From Adiantum capillus-veneris (taxonomy: Eukaryota; Streptophyta; Polypodiopsida; Polypodiales; Pteridaceae): a stretch of 64,000 bases of DNA. The stretch lies in NCBI GenBank assembly GCA_014529385.2, contig CM043962.1:126136970-126200969 (forward strand), given 5' to 3'. The notes below the pieces were generated by a model. That model was not told the origin of the DNA. It worked only from the letters and a program-made list of their open reading frames with translations, and ran no database searches. Of this stretch, positions 41,631 through 52,185 are shown piece after piece. A program made the translations under genes and the position numbers. Positions within the stretch are counted from its first letter, which is position 1; each line of letters starts with the position of its first letter.

Positions 41631-41923
41631 CTTTATGGCTTATGCCTTGTAAGACACAACGATGCAGACGGGAGAGCGCCGAATGCGCGATGAAGTAAGG
41701 GTAGGAGTGGCTAATAAGTCCGGGATTGGAGCCCGAAGATACCTCTATAGAGATCAACATCTGCATGGCACTGCCTATGAGAAAAACAACAACATGAAAC
41801 AAATCTTAGATCGATCTTTATGGCTTATGCCCTGTAAGACATGAGCGGTGAAGACGTGAGCGCACCCGATGCGCGATGAAGTAAGGGTGGGAGTGGCTAA
41901 TAAGTCCGGGGTCGGAGCACGAA
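41631..41923 (-). repeat. Duplicated leader segment (about 108 bp x 2)
   Basis: 41631-41738 and 41815-41923 share CTTTATGGCTTATGCC.TGTA, GCGCGATGAAGTAAGGGT and GAGTGGCTAATAAGTCCGGG. The plus-strand relative at 61731-61826 has this segment once, so the duplication is specific to element C. Confidence 0.88.
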
Positions 41924-42030
41924 GCTTCTTCAAATAAAATTCCGGTAGCCTTTGGAAGCGCTTGTTTGCTCTGTTTTCTCTATTTGCTCTTTGGTGGGAC
42001 CGGTATGCTTTCAGAAAAGCACACCCCTGA

Positions 42031-42686
42031 TGCACACACCAGAAGACGGGGACCACGTGCCAATAGAAAAGAACAGACTGAACAGACTTTTAGCACTTCA
42101 ATAACAACTGAACTAAGAGAGAGAGAGAGAGAGAGAGAGAGACGACACGCGACACGGAGCGGCGGAATTCCACCCCAAAGAGTATTGGCCCCAAACCTTG
42201 GCGCCCCTTTCGGTGCTTCTTTATATTGCATCAACATAGTACAAGCCGATACTCCAGACTCTGCACCTTTTCCAGGAAGCATGCCAGAGAATGAGCCCTA
42301 ACCTCATATTTAAAGGCCCTTGGCCTGGAAAGCAGTTACAGTGAAAAGCCTTCAAAACTCAAAAGCTTCTGGTCTAAAAGCAATGCCAAAAAGCTGGCAA
42401 CGTAAATCACAGGATTCCTACAACTGCCAGTGCAAAACGCGGAAATCCGTACGACCTGTCACATCAACACTGTCCGCGTGATTTCCAAAAACTGCCACAT
42501 CATTAGCTGCAAGTCTTGCTTTAATTTAATTCTTTATGTCACTTGGGGCCCCATCAGACGGGGTCCCCATTAGTTGGTGGGACTTCTTCTTCTATTACTT
42601 GTTCTTCTTAGGGTTTAGACCCCTCGGCCAGCATCTATAAGGTGGCTCCATTCTTTAGGGCTTTGACACGTCAGCAGTTTGTGACA
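42031..42686 (-). mobile_element. Ty3 LTR C2 (about 656 bp)
   Basis: On the minus strand it starts TGTCACAAACTGCTGACGTG. The inner end, by alignment to the LTR at 60818-61624, is near 42031, where the PBS region is degraded. It contains an AG tract (42116-42141). Directly upstream on the minus strand stands ACAAGGGGACA (42687-42697), which looks like a polypurine tract. Confidence 0.82.
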
Positions 42687-42700
42687 TGTCCCCTTGTAAA

Positions 42701-44198
42701 GCTAACTGTCCAGAGAACTCAAGGGCCAAGCTAGCATATCTGTCTCTATAAGTATCCCATAAGTTGTGCATAAAGGAGACTTATCTGGTAAGCGCCTCTA
42801 TCTCCATAGAGAGGGCTGCTAACTCTTCTCTAATGATCTCATGTGGCACGGAGGCGAGAGATCATAGATACCAAGGGCCTCTCCATACCTCTCCACCCAG
42901 CTAGATCCACAAAGGGTCCCCAAATCTGAACCCCATTGAGCATAGTTGAAGCTACCAAGGTATCAAAGAGCCAGAGCTTTGCTCGAAGTTCCTGGAACTG
43001 AACCTACCAACACATCCTCTCCAATCCTCCACAGGCCGCATCCTCTTTGGTCAATCTAGTCTTTGTTGCTCTCTTCGAAGAAAACCTTAGCCCAGTGAAG
43101 ACTATCCCAAGATAAGTGTATACATCTGTGTATTCCATAGTCTCCTGACCATAAGTGAATGCAGGTGTTGATCTCCTGATTCACTACGGTGTACCTTTGT
43201 CTTACCAAGGTTTACAGGAAATCCACTATCCTTCACAAAGCTACGTAATGCATTCGAATGTCGTTGCATACCATTCGGTGAGTCAAAGATCAACACAATA
43301 TCATCAACATATAACAACAATGGAATCCATGTCCCTACCAGTTGTGGGCACCTTTATCACTCTCTCTCTCAATGTAATCAGAAAACCTCATCTATATACA
43401 TAACAAATAGACGACTTGTTTCACTCCAATAGTGGAGTGAACTAAATCATATATCCGCTCTAGAGTGTGTCCATGTCCCACCACTGATCTGTATAGAGAC
43501 ATGATACCCCAAATCAACTCAATGGGCACTCCCATCTCTTGTAGTTTGCGCATCAATCTGGCTCTCGGCACCATGACAAATGCTTTGCGGAAATCCACAA
43601 AGCTACAATAAATCCGTCTCCCATGTGCCCTACCCTCCTCAATGATGGCTCTTAGTGTCAGAATATGGTAAAGAGTGGAGAAGCCTCTCCTAAAACCGGC
43701 CTATCCCACTACTCGCATGCCCTCACTCTCTGCCCATCTGCTGAATTGTTGCTCAAGGACAAATGCATACAACTATGTCAATGTGTCTCCAACCATAATA
43801 GTACGGTTTCCAAGCTCCACAGGATCACCTGCCTTGAGGATAGGCACAGTAGTAGACAGTCTTCGAGTCTCAGGTAGACCCTCCCACACAACACAACTGA
43901 ACAAAACAGCAAGAGCATCTGCCTGCATATCTCTAGCATGCATAAAGTACTCTGATACTAGACCATCATGATCATATGCCCTCTTGGTCTGCATCCTATC
44001 ATTGGCCGTCTTTACCATCTCAATGGTGAAGAAGGTACTCGTAGATGGGCATGGCTCCGGAGGATCTGGAAGGGGTGTCTGTCCCGCGACTGTATATAAG
44101 GATATTGCATACAGACCCCACACATCAGGAGAAGTAGTCATTGGGGGAGGGGGAGGGGGAGTTCTCGTGAAAGAAACGACATGCCTCTCCAAGCACGG
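42701..44198 (-). mobile_element. LINE D fragment D5 (RT core)
   Basis: Minus-strand peptides: TFFTIEMVKTANDRMQTKRA, LSTTVPILKAGDPVELGN, MDFRKAFVMVPRARLMRKLQ (motif A region), HSTIGVKQ, LLYVDDIVLIFDSPNGMQRH (Y-V-D-D) and PVNLGKTKV. These match D1 and D2. It is cut at 42700 by Ty3 sequence and begins at 44198 directly beside the (GA)n tract that follows the D1 tail. Heavily frameshifted. Confidence 0.88.
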
Positions 44199-44227
44199 AG
44201 AGGGAGAGAGAGAGAGAGAGAGAGAGA
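44199..44227 (+). repeat. (GA)n tract between LINE D5 and D1
   Basis: About 14 GA units. On the minus strand the D1 tail (ATTTC repeats) runs into it and D5 starts at its other end. Confidence 0.95.
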
Positions 44228-44633
44228 AATGAAATGAAATGAAATGTTATATTAACGTCTTCAAAAGGCCAAAGTGACCTATGAGACCAGAAAGTTACAA
44301 TGTGGTGGATCTGATACAAAGCCATAGTAACAAGATGACAAAATGACAGAATGATAAAATAAAATACTATGGAATCCTAAACTGCTAGGTGTGAGCTAAG
44401 CAGCTAGCTGGGATAGCTAGATCACAAGACATCCAGCATCGGTCTGGCGGATCTCATCAATCTCCTCCATGGTCAGTAGTCTGACCGGGCGTCACGCATG
44501 TTGGGCCAAAGTGATCCATATCCTCTGATGCAGCCTCCGTCGATGTGGTGTAGTCCTCCGCAGTCGTGGGCGTCTGGATCTCCACAGCTCAGTCGCTCGG
44601 TCGATCAGTGTGCCTCTGGTGTGAGGCAACGAG

Positions 44634-46952
44634 CTATGCTGTGGTAGTAACTCCTCCGGGTGTCCAGTGGGCAGCTCTAAAGAAGTCTGTGATCCTTCTC
44701 AAAGACTGACTAGCCTCTCCTCTCATCAGGCTCTCTCTGTGTCTGCGCAGCTCGAGCAAAAACAAACCCAAGCATCTCTGATCCTCGTACCGCATGACTC
44801 TGGAGAGTGGTCCAAAGCCCTCTCTAAACAAGCAATGGAAGCGGCCTCGTATCTCGTAGGAGACGGGGCAGTGGCGTGTGTAGTGCAACTCTATCTCAGG
44901 CTCGATGTCACACACGGGGCATGTCCTGGCCTCTGCTGGTACTCCACTGTATCTTCCAGTCTCGATCCGCAGCTTGTGTGAAGATGTGCGTGTCTGGCCA
45001 ATAGCACATCGTATCCCGTGAGACAAGTGGGTGTCCATGTATTTGGGCCTCGTCACAAAACCATCCTCCATAAGTTGGAGAAGATGCTCTCTGTAGAAAG
45101 CCATCTTCATGCCCAGCTCATGTGCTGGCTGTATCCATGTCCTCCTGGTGTTAGCTGAGTCAAGTCCTGGCGGATGAGCCTGGTGATCTCGGACTGTGTA
45201 AGAGTCAGAGAGGGTGCATCCAATGAGTACTGGAAGGGAGGCAATCTGTCTATGCTGAACCCATGCGCCTGAAACCATGATGTCATCTCCCCATACCAGC
45301 ATGCTGTATCTCCCCATACCTGCATGGCTAACTGTCGAGAGGACTCAAGTGTCAGGCGGGCATATCTGTCTCTGGGAAGTTCCCACATGCGGTATATGAA
45401 GGAGACAGATCTGGTGAGCGCCTCAACCACTAGTGAGGGGGCAGCTAGCTCTGCTTGGACAATAGCACATGGTACTGAAGCCTTGGCTCTAATGAGCCGT
45501 GAGATCGTAGAGACCAGAGGCTTCTCCATGTCCCCCCATCCATCACTGCAGCCTGTCCTCCCGTGATGATCCAATGAAGGTCCCCAAATCTCATCTCCAT
45601 AAAGCAATGCAGAAGCCACCAAAGTGTCAAAAGAGCCAGAGCTTCATCCGAGGCTCTTGAAACTGAACCTGTGAATACATCCTTTCCAATCTACCCAATG
45701 CTGCATGGGCTCTGGTCAATCTAGGCTCTGCTACCCTCCTCAATGAAAATGCTGGCCCACTAAAAACCACTCCAAGGTAAGTGTAAGCATCTGTATACTC
45801 CACTATCTCCTGGCCGTATGTGAATGCGGGCGCTGACCTCCTGATCCACTGTGGGGTGGTATTAAATACCATTACCTTGGTTTTACCAAGGTTGACGGAC
45901 AAACCACTTTCCTAGGCATACCTATGCAAAGCATCCAAGTGACGTTGCATCCCCTTCGGAGAGTCGGAGATCAGCACAATATCATCAACATATAACAATA
46001 GTGGAATCCATGTCCCTGCCAACTGTGCACCTCTATCACCATCTCTCTCAATGTAGTCAGAAACCTCATCCACATACATACCAAAGAGAGTAGGAGAGAG
46101 CGGGCAACCCTGCTTCACCCCAATAGTGGAGTGAGCCGGTGTGGATAGACCCTCTGAGGTGTGTACATGCCCCATCACTGACCTATATAATGCCATGACC
46201 CCCCAAATGAGCTCTGTGGATACTCCCATCTGCTGTAATCTGCGCATCAATCTAGCTATGGGCACTGTGTCAAATGCTTTGCGGAATTCCACAAAGCTAC
46301 AATAGATCCGTCTCCCACGTGATCGCCCTCCTCAATGATGGCTTTGAGTGTCAAGATATGATCAAGAGTAGAAAAACCCCTCCTGAACCCTGCCTTCCGG
46401 CTGCGCGTATCCCTTCCCTCTCTGCCCCTCTACTCAACTGCTGCTCAAGAATAGATGCGTACAAGCGTGCCAATGTGTGTCCAATCATGATAGTGCGATA
46501 ATTCCCAGGCTCCATAGGGTCTCCTGCTTGCAGATAGGTACAATAGTCGATAGGCTCCAAGTATCAGGCGAGCCCTCACACATAGCACGGTTAAACATAA
46601 CTGCTAGAAGCTCTGCTAGTAGATCTCTAGCATGCAGAGAAATGCTCAGCCACTAAGCCATCATGATCATATGCTCTCCCAGTCCTCATCCTGCCAATGG
46701 CCTTCCTCACCATCTCAACGGTGAAAAAAGCACATGTGTGTGGGCATGGATCGGGGGGGTCGGGAAGGGGGGGCCGCTCAGGAATTGTGTACAGAGATGA
46801 TGCGTACTGGCCCCAGGCCTCTGTAGAAGTGATGGCGGGGGGGGGGGGGGCTCATAAAAGAGCTGCCATGCCTCACGTGAGTCTTGACTCAAGAATAGCC
46901 GGTATAGATCGTGCTCTAGGCGAGCCAAAAATGCCCTCTTCTTCCGCCGCAC
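44634..46952 (-). pseudogene. LINE D1 ORF2, RT and C-terminal domain
   Basis: Blocks in order: NYRTIMIGHTLARLYASILE, MEFRKAFDTVPIARLMRRLQ (A), HSTIGVKQGCPLSPTLFGMY (B), PLLLYVDDIVLISDSPKGMQ (C), MSVNLGKTKVMVFNT, AYTYLGVVFSG. The C-terminus has YMDTHLSHGIRCAIGQTRTS and a C-x2-C-x8-H-x3-C module (CPVCDIEPEIELHYTRHC), then YEDQRCLGLFLLELRRHRES and ITDFFR. Breaks near 46290-46350, 45905, 45625 and 45110-45160. Catalytic Asp residues are kept. Confidence 0.9.
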
Positions 46953-46958
46953 TAGGCG

Positions 46959-48120
46959 TCAGAAGTCAATCTGTGACTGTCTGTGAGTGGTGTCCCCCAA
47001 AAGCACCTCCCTCTGAAGTCTAGCTCTAGTGTCTCGGCATTCCTCATCATACCAACTGTTATGGGGCATGCTCCCCGAACGGCGTCTCTGCTCAGGCTGG
47101 GTATGTGGGTATGCCTCTGCTGCTGTATCATGTAGTGTCTGTGTCAGTATAGTAGTAAGCTCCTCCAGAGGTCGCCCTGGCTCCTCTGTGCACAGGCGTC
47201 TATAGATCCCATCTATGTATACAAAGTCCATCTCCCGCGTGAAGGTGTAGCGAGTAGGAGCTGCTTCCGGTGGCCTGTGTACTACAGTAAACTGAAAAGA
47301 GATGGTCAACGACACAAGAGCATGATCCAATGCCACACCAACAGGTATGGGTCCAACCGTGAGATCCTGGATACTAGAGATGAGGCTCGGTTGTGCCATG
47401 ACATAATCCACTGTGCTGGCTCCATGTCTGTGTGGAAAGCATGTAAAACCCCCCACAGCGGGAAATCTCTGTAGGCCATTCAAGATGGCCAATCCATGTG
47501 CAGTCTCCATGTCTATCAAGTGTCGTCCATACTCAGTGTGTTCCCCATCCTGTGATAGCCTGGATAGGCCCGTCTCTGCAAAATCCAACTCTCTCAGCAT
47601 CTCCTCTGAAGTATCATAAAATAATGTCTGATGATGGGCAGTCCTAGCATTGAAATCCCCTAGAATGATGATGTCACCATCTCTAGAGAACTCCCATATG
47701 TCATCATCCAAAATAGAAAAGGGGGACTGTCCTCTGGGTGGTGCATAAACTGACGTACTCGGGGGAAAGTAGCAAATAGCAATGTAAAGATATCTGTCTG
47801 TCTCTGCTCTCAATCTCACCCACATGTACCTAGCTTGCTCATCCCCGCAGGCTATATGTATCAATGGCTGCAACTCCTCCCTGAATAACACTGCCACTCC
47901 TCCTGAGCCCCGCCCTCTGTGCTCTGATAGTGTCTCCTTTCTACAAGCTGTCTCCCATCTATATCCACTAATGTGAGGCATAGACTTCCCAGGGGCCTGA
48001 TGTGTCTCAGAGTAGAAGACGATGTCTCTTCCTGTAAAACTATCCTCAAAAGCACCCACATCAAGGCGCATAGATCCCTTACAAGTCCAGGTGGCAACTT
48101 TGAGTGTGGTCCCATAGGTC
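46959..48120 (-). pseudogene. LINE D1 ORF2, endonuclease domain (mostly open)
   Basis: The frame is open from about 48120 to the TGA at 46959-46961. It begins LKVATWTCKGSMRLDVGAF, where D2 has VTVWNCNGDL, so the Asn motif is altered to T-C-K. IVFYSETHQAPG (Glu), IIILGDFNARTAHH (Asp/Asn), GASTVDYVMAQPSL and VALDHALVSLTISF (His) follow, and the end is MPHNSWYDEECRDTRARLQR. Upstream lies ORF1 in another frame. Confidence 0.88.
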
Positions 48121-48387
48121 TCGCACCGTCATGTGGAGCGCCGCTCTACAATCACCACCCGACCATCTCTGTAGAAGGCCGTCTTTCCCTTCTCCCTTGC
48201 CGCTTGAATCTCTGGCATTACCTCTCTCATATGCGCAAGCTGTGTGAGAGTGAGGTCATCTCCAAGGAATATGCCTGTTTTCTTTAGTGTAGGACGCCTC
48301 TTCAAGAAGTCCTTCTTTGCCTCCATGGATAGGAAACAGATGATTAAAGCTCTCCCTTTTGAAGTCTCCCCATTGCCTTGCGTCTTC

Positions 48388-48662
48388 TGATGAGCGCGCG
48401 GAGGTGTGTGCAAGTGAAAGAGCACGCGAGGAAGTGCAGTGTGTGTGCAGAGAGGGGAGGCGAAGAGCAGCAAGAGAGGAAGCGCTAGCAGAAGAAGAGG
48501 GAGAGAGAGAGCTCACGTTTTTGGGGAAAACTCAATAAGTGAGTTTTGGGTTTTCCCACTTTTATTATAGGTGACCTTTAAAAAATGTGTCCAGGTTCAA
48601 TATGAACCTGGACAAAGTATTAAAATGTACAAAAAGGGGTTATTTAAGCCTTTAACCCAACA
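48388..48662 (-). mobile_element. Copia E 3' LTR (275 bp)
   Basis: On the minus strand it begins TGTTGGGTTAAAGGCTTAA after the polypurine tract AGTGGGAGGT (48663-48672) and ends GCGCTCATCA. An inverted repeat TCCAGGTTCA-TAT-TGAACCTGGA near 48590-48612 forms a perfect hairpin within it. Confidence 0.88.
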
Positions 48663-48697
48663 ACCTCCCACTTAAAGGCATAAATGGCTTCTTTAAG

Positions 48698-50105
48698 CTA
48701 CGTGACTCCCACCATCTCTATGCATAGATGATGTTGTGCTTTGGGTAAGCACTTAGTGAGAGCATCGGCTGGATTTTGTGATGTATGGACCTTAACCAAT
48801 GTAATAAGGCCATCCTCAAGCACTTCTCGTATGAAGTGATACCGCACATCAATATGCTTTGTGCATGCATGAAACATGGCGTTCTTTGCCAAACATATGG
48901 CACTCTGGCTATCACAACCAAGCATAGGTGCCTTGGCAGGCAAACCAAACTCACTGCATAGGCGTGCTAACCAAATAGCTTCTTTGGAAGCCTCAGTGAC
49001 TGAAATATATTCAGCCTCTGTCGTAGACAATGCAACAATCTTTTGCAATCTAGAACACCATGAAACAGCACCTCCCGCAAGAGTAAATACATAGCCACTT
49101 GTAGATTTCCGTGTGTCCACATCACCAGCCATGTCAGAGTCACAAAATCCCTTCAACTCCATTGGTCCTTTACCATAGCAAAGGCATTTGTTTTTAGTCC
49201 CTTTCAAGTACCTCATAATGGACTTCACTGCATCCCAATGCAACCTGCCTGGATTAGCCATAAACCGGCTCACAACTCCCACTGCATGGGTTATGTCAGG
49301 CCTAGTAGCAACCATAGCATACATAAGTGAACCACAAGCTGAAGCATAAGGCACACTTTGCATGTCATTGGCTTCTTCCTTTGACTTGGGACAATCATCC
49401 TTGGAAATTTTAACATATGGCTGTAATGGCACACCAAGAGGCTTTGCTTCAGCCATGTTAAATCTGTCCAGCACCTTTTCAATGTACTTTTCTTGCGACA
49501 AATACAATAGGCGCTTGTCTCTTTGCCGTGTAACACGCACTCCAAGTATATGTTCAGCTGCCCCAAGGTCTTTCATTGAAAACGCAGATTTCAGCTGCCC
49601 TTTAAGAGCATCAACAGTGCTTCTTTTCTTTGCAGCTATCAACATATCGTCTACATAGAGCACAAGAATAATAGGGTTGCCATCCTCATCACGTTTGGTA
49701 TACAAACAATGGTCTGCATGGCTTCTTTTGTAACCATGTTTAAGCATGAAGAGATCAAACTTCTTATACCACTGTCTACATGATTGTTTCGGCCCATACA
49801 AGCTTCTATTGAGCATACATACCAAATGCTCCTTGCCAGGGATGACAAAACCCTCGGGTTGCTTCATGTAAAGCTCTTCTTCCACATCACCATGCAAGAA
49901 AGCGGTATGTACATCCATTTGGTCCATTTCCAAATCAAGAGCAGCCACTATGGTAAACAGTACACGCAAAGTGGTCATCTTCACAACAGGAGAGAACACC
50001 TCCTGAATGTCTATGCCCTTGGTTTGAACATATCCCTTTGCCACAAGCCTTGCCTTATACTTGGGTTTTGCATCAACAGTCTTGATTTTATACACCCATT
50101 TGCCT
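48698..50105 (-). CDS. Copia E reverse transcriptase-RNase H, open frame
   Basis: A long open frame of about 465 codons runs to a stop at 48698-48700. It contains KARLVAKGYVQTKGIDIQEV, MDVHTAFLHGDVEEELYMKQ, CMLNRSLYGPKQSCRQWYKK, ILVLYVDDMLIAAKK (catalytic Y-V-D-D), MKDLGAAEHILGVRV, SACGSLMYAMVATRPDITHA, GFCDSDMAGDVDTRKSTSGY, LSTTEAEYISVTEASKEAIW and HACTKHIDVRYHFIREV. These span palm, thumb and RNase H of Ty1/copia pol. It is separated from the upstream linker by one frameshift near 50105, so the integrity is only partial and no start codon of its own is expected. Confidence 0.9.
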
Positions 50106-50468
50106 TCCTTCCTTTGGGCAATTCAACCAAATCCCAAGTATGATTAGCATGCAAAGCTTTAATCTCTTCCTGCATAGCAAGCTCCCACTTGTCGCTGTGC
50201 TCACATGTCTTTGCCTCTTTATACGTAAGAGGCTCTCCCTCATCTATCAACATAATGTAATGCAAAGAGGGGTCATATCGACTCACAGGCCGTCTTTGAC
50301 GAGTAGACCGCCTCACCCAATGATCCACATTATCCGGCAATGGGTTTACATCAGGCACTACAAAATCATCAACAATGGGCTGTTGTACATCATTTTCAGC
50401 ACCATTTTCAGCATTGTACAAAGTATAAAAATGTACAAAAAGAGGTTATTTAGGCCTTTAACCCAACA
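50011..50468 (-). pseudogene. Copia E 5' LTR stub fused to pol linker
   Basis: Bases 50411-50468 (minus) repeat the first part of the 3' LTR; immediately after, NAENGAENDVQQPIVDDF and VDHWVRRSTRQRRPVSRYDP lead into PLTYKEAKTCEHSDKWELAM and NHTWDLVELPKGRKA, the usual copia linker and RT start. The frame is lost at about 50105. Confidence 0.82.
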
Positions 50469-51250
50469 TCTTCTTCCCTACCCTCCATGCCTTTGTATGA
50501 GTAGCCTCACTACCCATCACGCGGAGAAGTTCTTCGACTTCCCCTTCCACATGATCTCGGTCTTTTAGACCGGTTACTCTTATATGCAAAGCTCTAGTTT
50601 TCATTTGCTTCTCTTCTTCTAGAGTCATGTTGATGATTGTAGGAGTGGGGACAGATGTGGTTTCTTTCCCTTTCCCTTTCTTAGTGACTTCTATCCATTT
50701 CTCGGCCTCATCCGCCTTCTTCTGCGTGATCACATCCATCCATGAAGACGTCTTTACCACCTTCTGTTTCTCCTCCTCTTTGATCATCTGTACCTGCTCC
50801 TTGATGACCTTGATTTCCTCTATCACCGAGGGCTAGAATTCCCCTTCCTCTAGTCCACTACTTGCTCTATCAGCAAGTTCTCGCTTGTGGGCTGAGACCT
50901 CTTCTTTAAGTGCTTGTGAATCCGCCTTAAGTGCTTGTAGCTCTGCGTGCAAATCCTCTTTCTCCTTCTTCCATTGCGCGCCTTCGTTCAGAAACATTTG
51001 AAGAAGGTTGGCCCTTCTCTTTCCACCATCCCTCCATATCTGCTTTCCATTCTTTCATCTCCCTTTCCATTTGTGTTATCCGCTTATTTGTAAGCACACA
51101 TGTTGCCTTCGTATGGGGCTTACACAATGGCGAAGCACTCATGGCCTCCATCAAAAACAAAACCAAAAACAAAAACACAGTTTGCACTTCTGCAAGGCCA
51201 ACCCACTATATCCACACTACGCATACATCCATGTCCCGCATAATGCATAC

Positions 51251-51769
51251 ATATGTTTTTTTTTTACGTTTTCCTCATATCAGTCATACATTTTCTGATT
51301 TTTCTTTTCTACTAATGTCTGTCAATGCTGCTCTGTAATTCCCTGCTCGTGAGAATTCAGAAAATTTTGAAAAACCCTGAAAATGTATTTTCTGTATCTG
51401 CAGGTCTGAAAATGCTGAAAATTCTCGACACTGAAATTTTTGAAAATAAATTTCTCTACAGGTCTGAAATCTACAAGTCTGAAAAAAATTTGACTGTGTG
51501 ATTGCGCTCCTTAAATGTACCTGCGGGCTGAGGTGGGCTGGGGCGGGATGGGCTGGTGGCAGGGAGGGGGGGGGGGGGGGGGGGGGGGGGAGCTGCCACA
51601 GCAGGCGGAAGTGGGCGCGCTGTCACAGCAGCCGCAGGGGGGGGAGAGAGAGCGAAGGTGGGGGCGGGACTGTAGGGCAGCGCGAGGGGCGAGGGTGGGG
51701 AGGGGGGGGGGGGGGGGCATCAGGCGGGGGTGGGCGAGGGTTGGGAGGGGGCAGCAGGCGGGGATGGGC

Positions 51770-51773
<4 letters not shown>
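51251..51773. other. AT-rich then G-rich DNA, no gene recognised
   Basis: 51251-51490 has repeated CTGAAAA-type words; 51520-51773 is G-rich with runs at about 51567-51590 and 51703-51718. Open frames here encode only Gly/Arg or Pro runs. Confidence 0.5.

Positions 51774-51803
<30 letters not shown>
51774..51803 (+). repeat. (GA)n tract at the 3' edge of LINE D6
   Basis: About 15 GA units, directly beside the ATGAAATGAAATG tail of D6. Confidence 0.95.
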
Positions 51804-51808
<5 letters not shown>

Positions 51809-52126
51809 AATGAAATGAAATGTTATATTAACGTCTTCGAAAGGCCAAAATGACCTATGAGACCAAGAAGTTACAATTGGTGAATCTAATATCATGTCTG
51901 AGTACGGAAAGTACAAAGAAAGTACAAAGAACTAACACTAGAAACATTACAGGAATGAATCTGAAGCTGATTCGGAATTGAGATTGAGAGGGGGGGGGGG
52001 GGGGGGGGGGTCCAAATGAAATCTCTCATCAGTCGCTGTCGAATCTCATCCACATCCTCCATGGTCAGTACTCTGGTTGGGCGTCTTGCATGTCGAGCTA
52101 GAGTGATCTGTATCTTCTGCTGCGGC

Positions 52127-52127
<1 letters not shown>
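51804..52127 (-). mobile_element. LINE D fragment D6 (3' end, about 320 bp)
   Basis: It has the family tail, the hairpin at 51842-51856 and part of the 3' UTR (AATCTCATCCACATCCTCCATGG, compare D1 near 44450). A G-run (51991-52010) interrupts it. The 5' edge CTGCGGCCTGA passes directly into (GA)n. Confidence 0.85.
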
Positions 52128-52173
<46 letters not shown>

Positions 52174-52185
52174 GGGGGGGGGGGG
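52128..52185 (+). repeat. (GA)n followed by a G-run
   Basis: About 17 GA units and then a G-run at about 52163-52185, between D6 and repeat X1. Confidence 0.95.

Larger units (their letters stand above)
36830..42686 (-). mobile_element. Minus-strand Ty3/gypsy composite C (two LTRs, gag, copia fragment inside)
   Basis: LTRs of one family stand at 36830-37505 and about 42031-42686. Next to the right-hand LTR lies a gag (minus), and next to the left-hand LTR the conserved Ty3 3' end with a polypurine tract. The pol region is missing, and copia pol sequence (38073-40240) occupies the space. The flanks differ (LINE B4 on the left, LINE D5 on the right) and I see no target duplication, so this is a rearranged composite and not a simple insertion. 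Confidence 0.75.
48388..50468 (-). mobile_element. Ty1/copia element E: deletion derivative flanked by TSD TCTTC
   Basis: TCTTC stands at 48383-48387 and 50469-50473. The right edge carries only the first 55-60 bases of an LTR (TGTTGGGTTAAAGGCC...), fused directly to pol sequence; the left edge carries the whole 275-bp 3' LTR. LTR remainder, PBS, gag, protease and integrase are deleted. Since the target duplication is intact, either the deletion arose after insertion or a defective copy inserted. Confidence 0.9.
48129..51142 (-). pseudogene. LINE D1 ORF1, split by a copia element
   Basis: ATG at 51142 gives MSASPLCKPHTKATCVLTNK and MEREMKEWKADMEGWW, matching the start of D2 ORF1. After frame changes (about 50830-50940) MIEEIKVIKEQVQMIKEEEK is coiled-coil-like, and TRALHIRVTGLKDRD with a WRVGKK motif resembles an RNA-binding module. 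The copia element 48388-50468 interrupts it after VGKK. Beyond, the same frame continues TQGNGETSKGRALIICFLSM, KKTGIFLGDDLTLTQLAHMR and RDGRVVIVERRST. The frame is exactly restored if the insert and one target copy are removed. Confidence 0.85.
44228..51250 (-). mobile_element. LINE D copy D1 (non-L1 LINE), nearly complete, with nested copia
   Basis: Minus-strand order: ORF1 (coiled coil, RNA-binding-like region), endonuclease, RT, zinc-bearing C-terminus, 3' UTR, a terminal hairpin (44266-44280) and an ATTTC-repeat tail. It lacks the zf-RVT type tail of LINE A/B and an RNase H; the RT motifs (GVKQGCPLSP, LYVDDIVLI) and GDFNART endonuclease suggest the RTE/CR1/Jockey side of the LINE tree, but I cannot place the clade. 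The 5' limit near 51250 is approximate. Confidence 0.85.
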
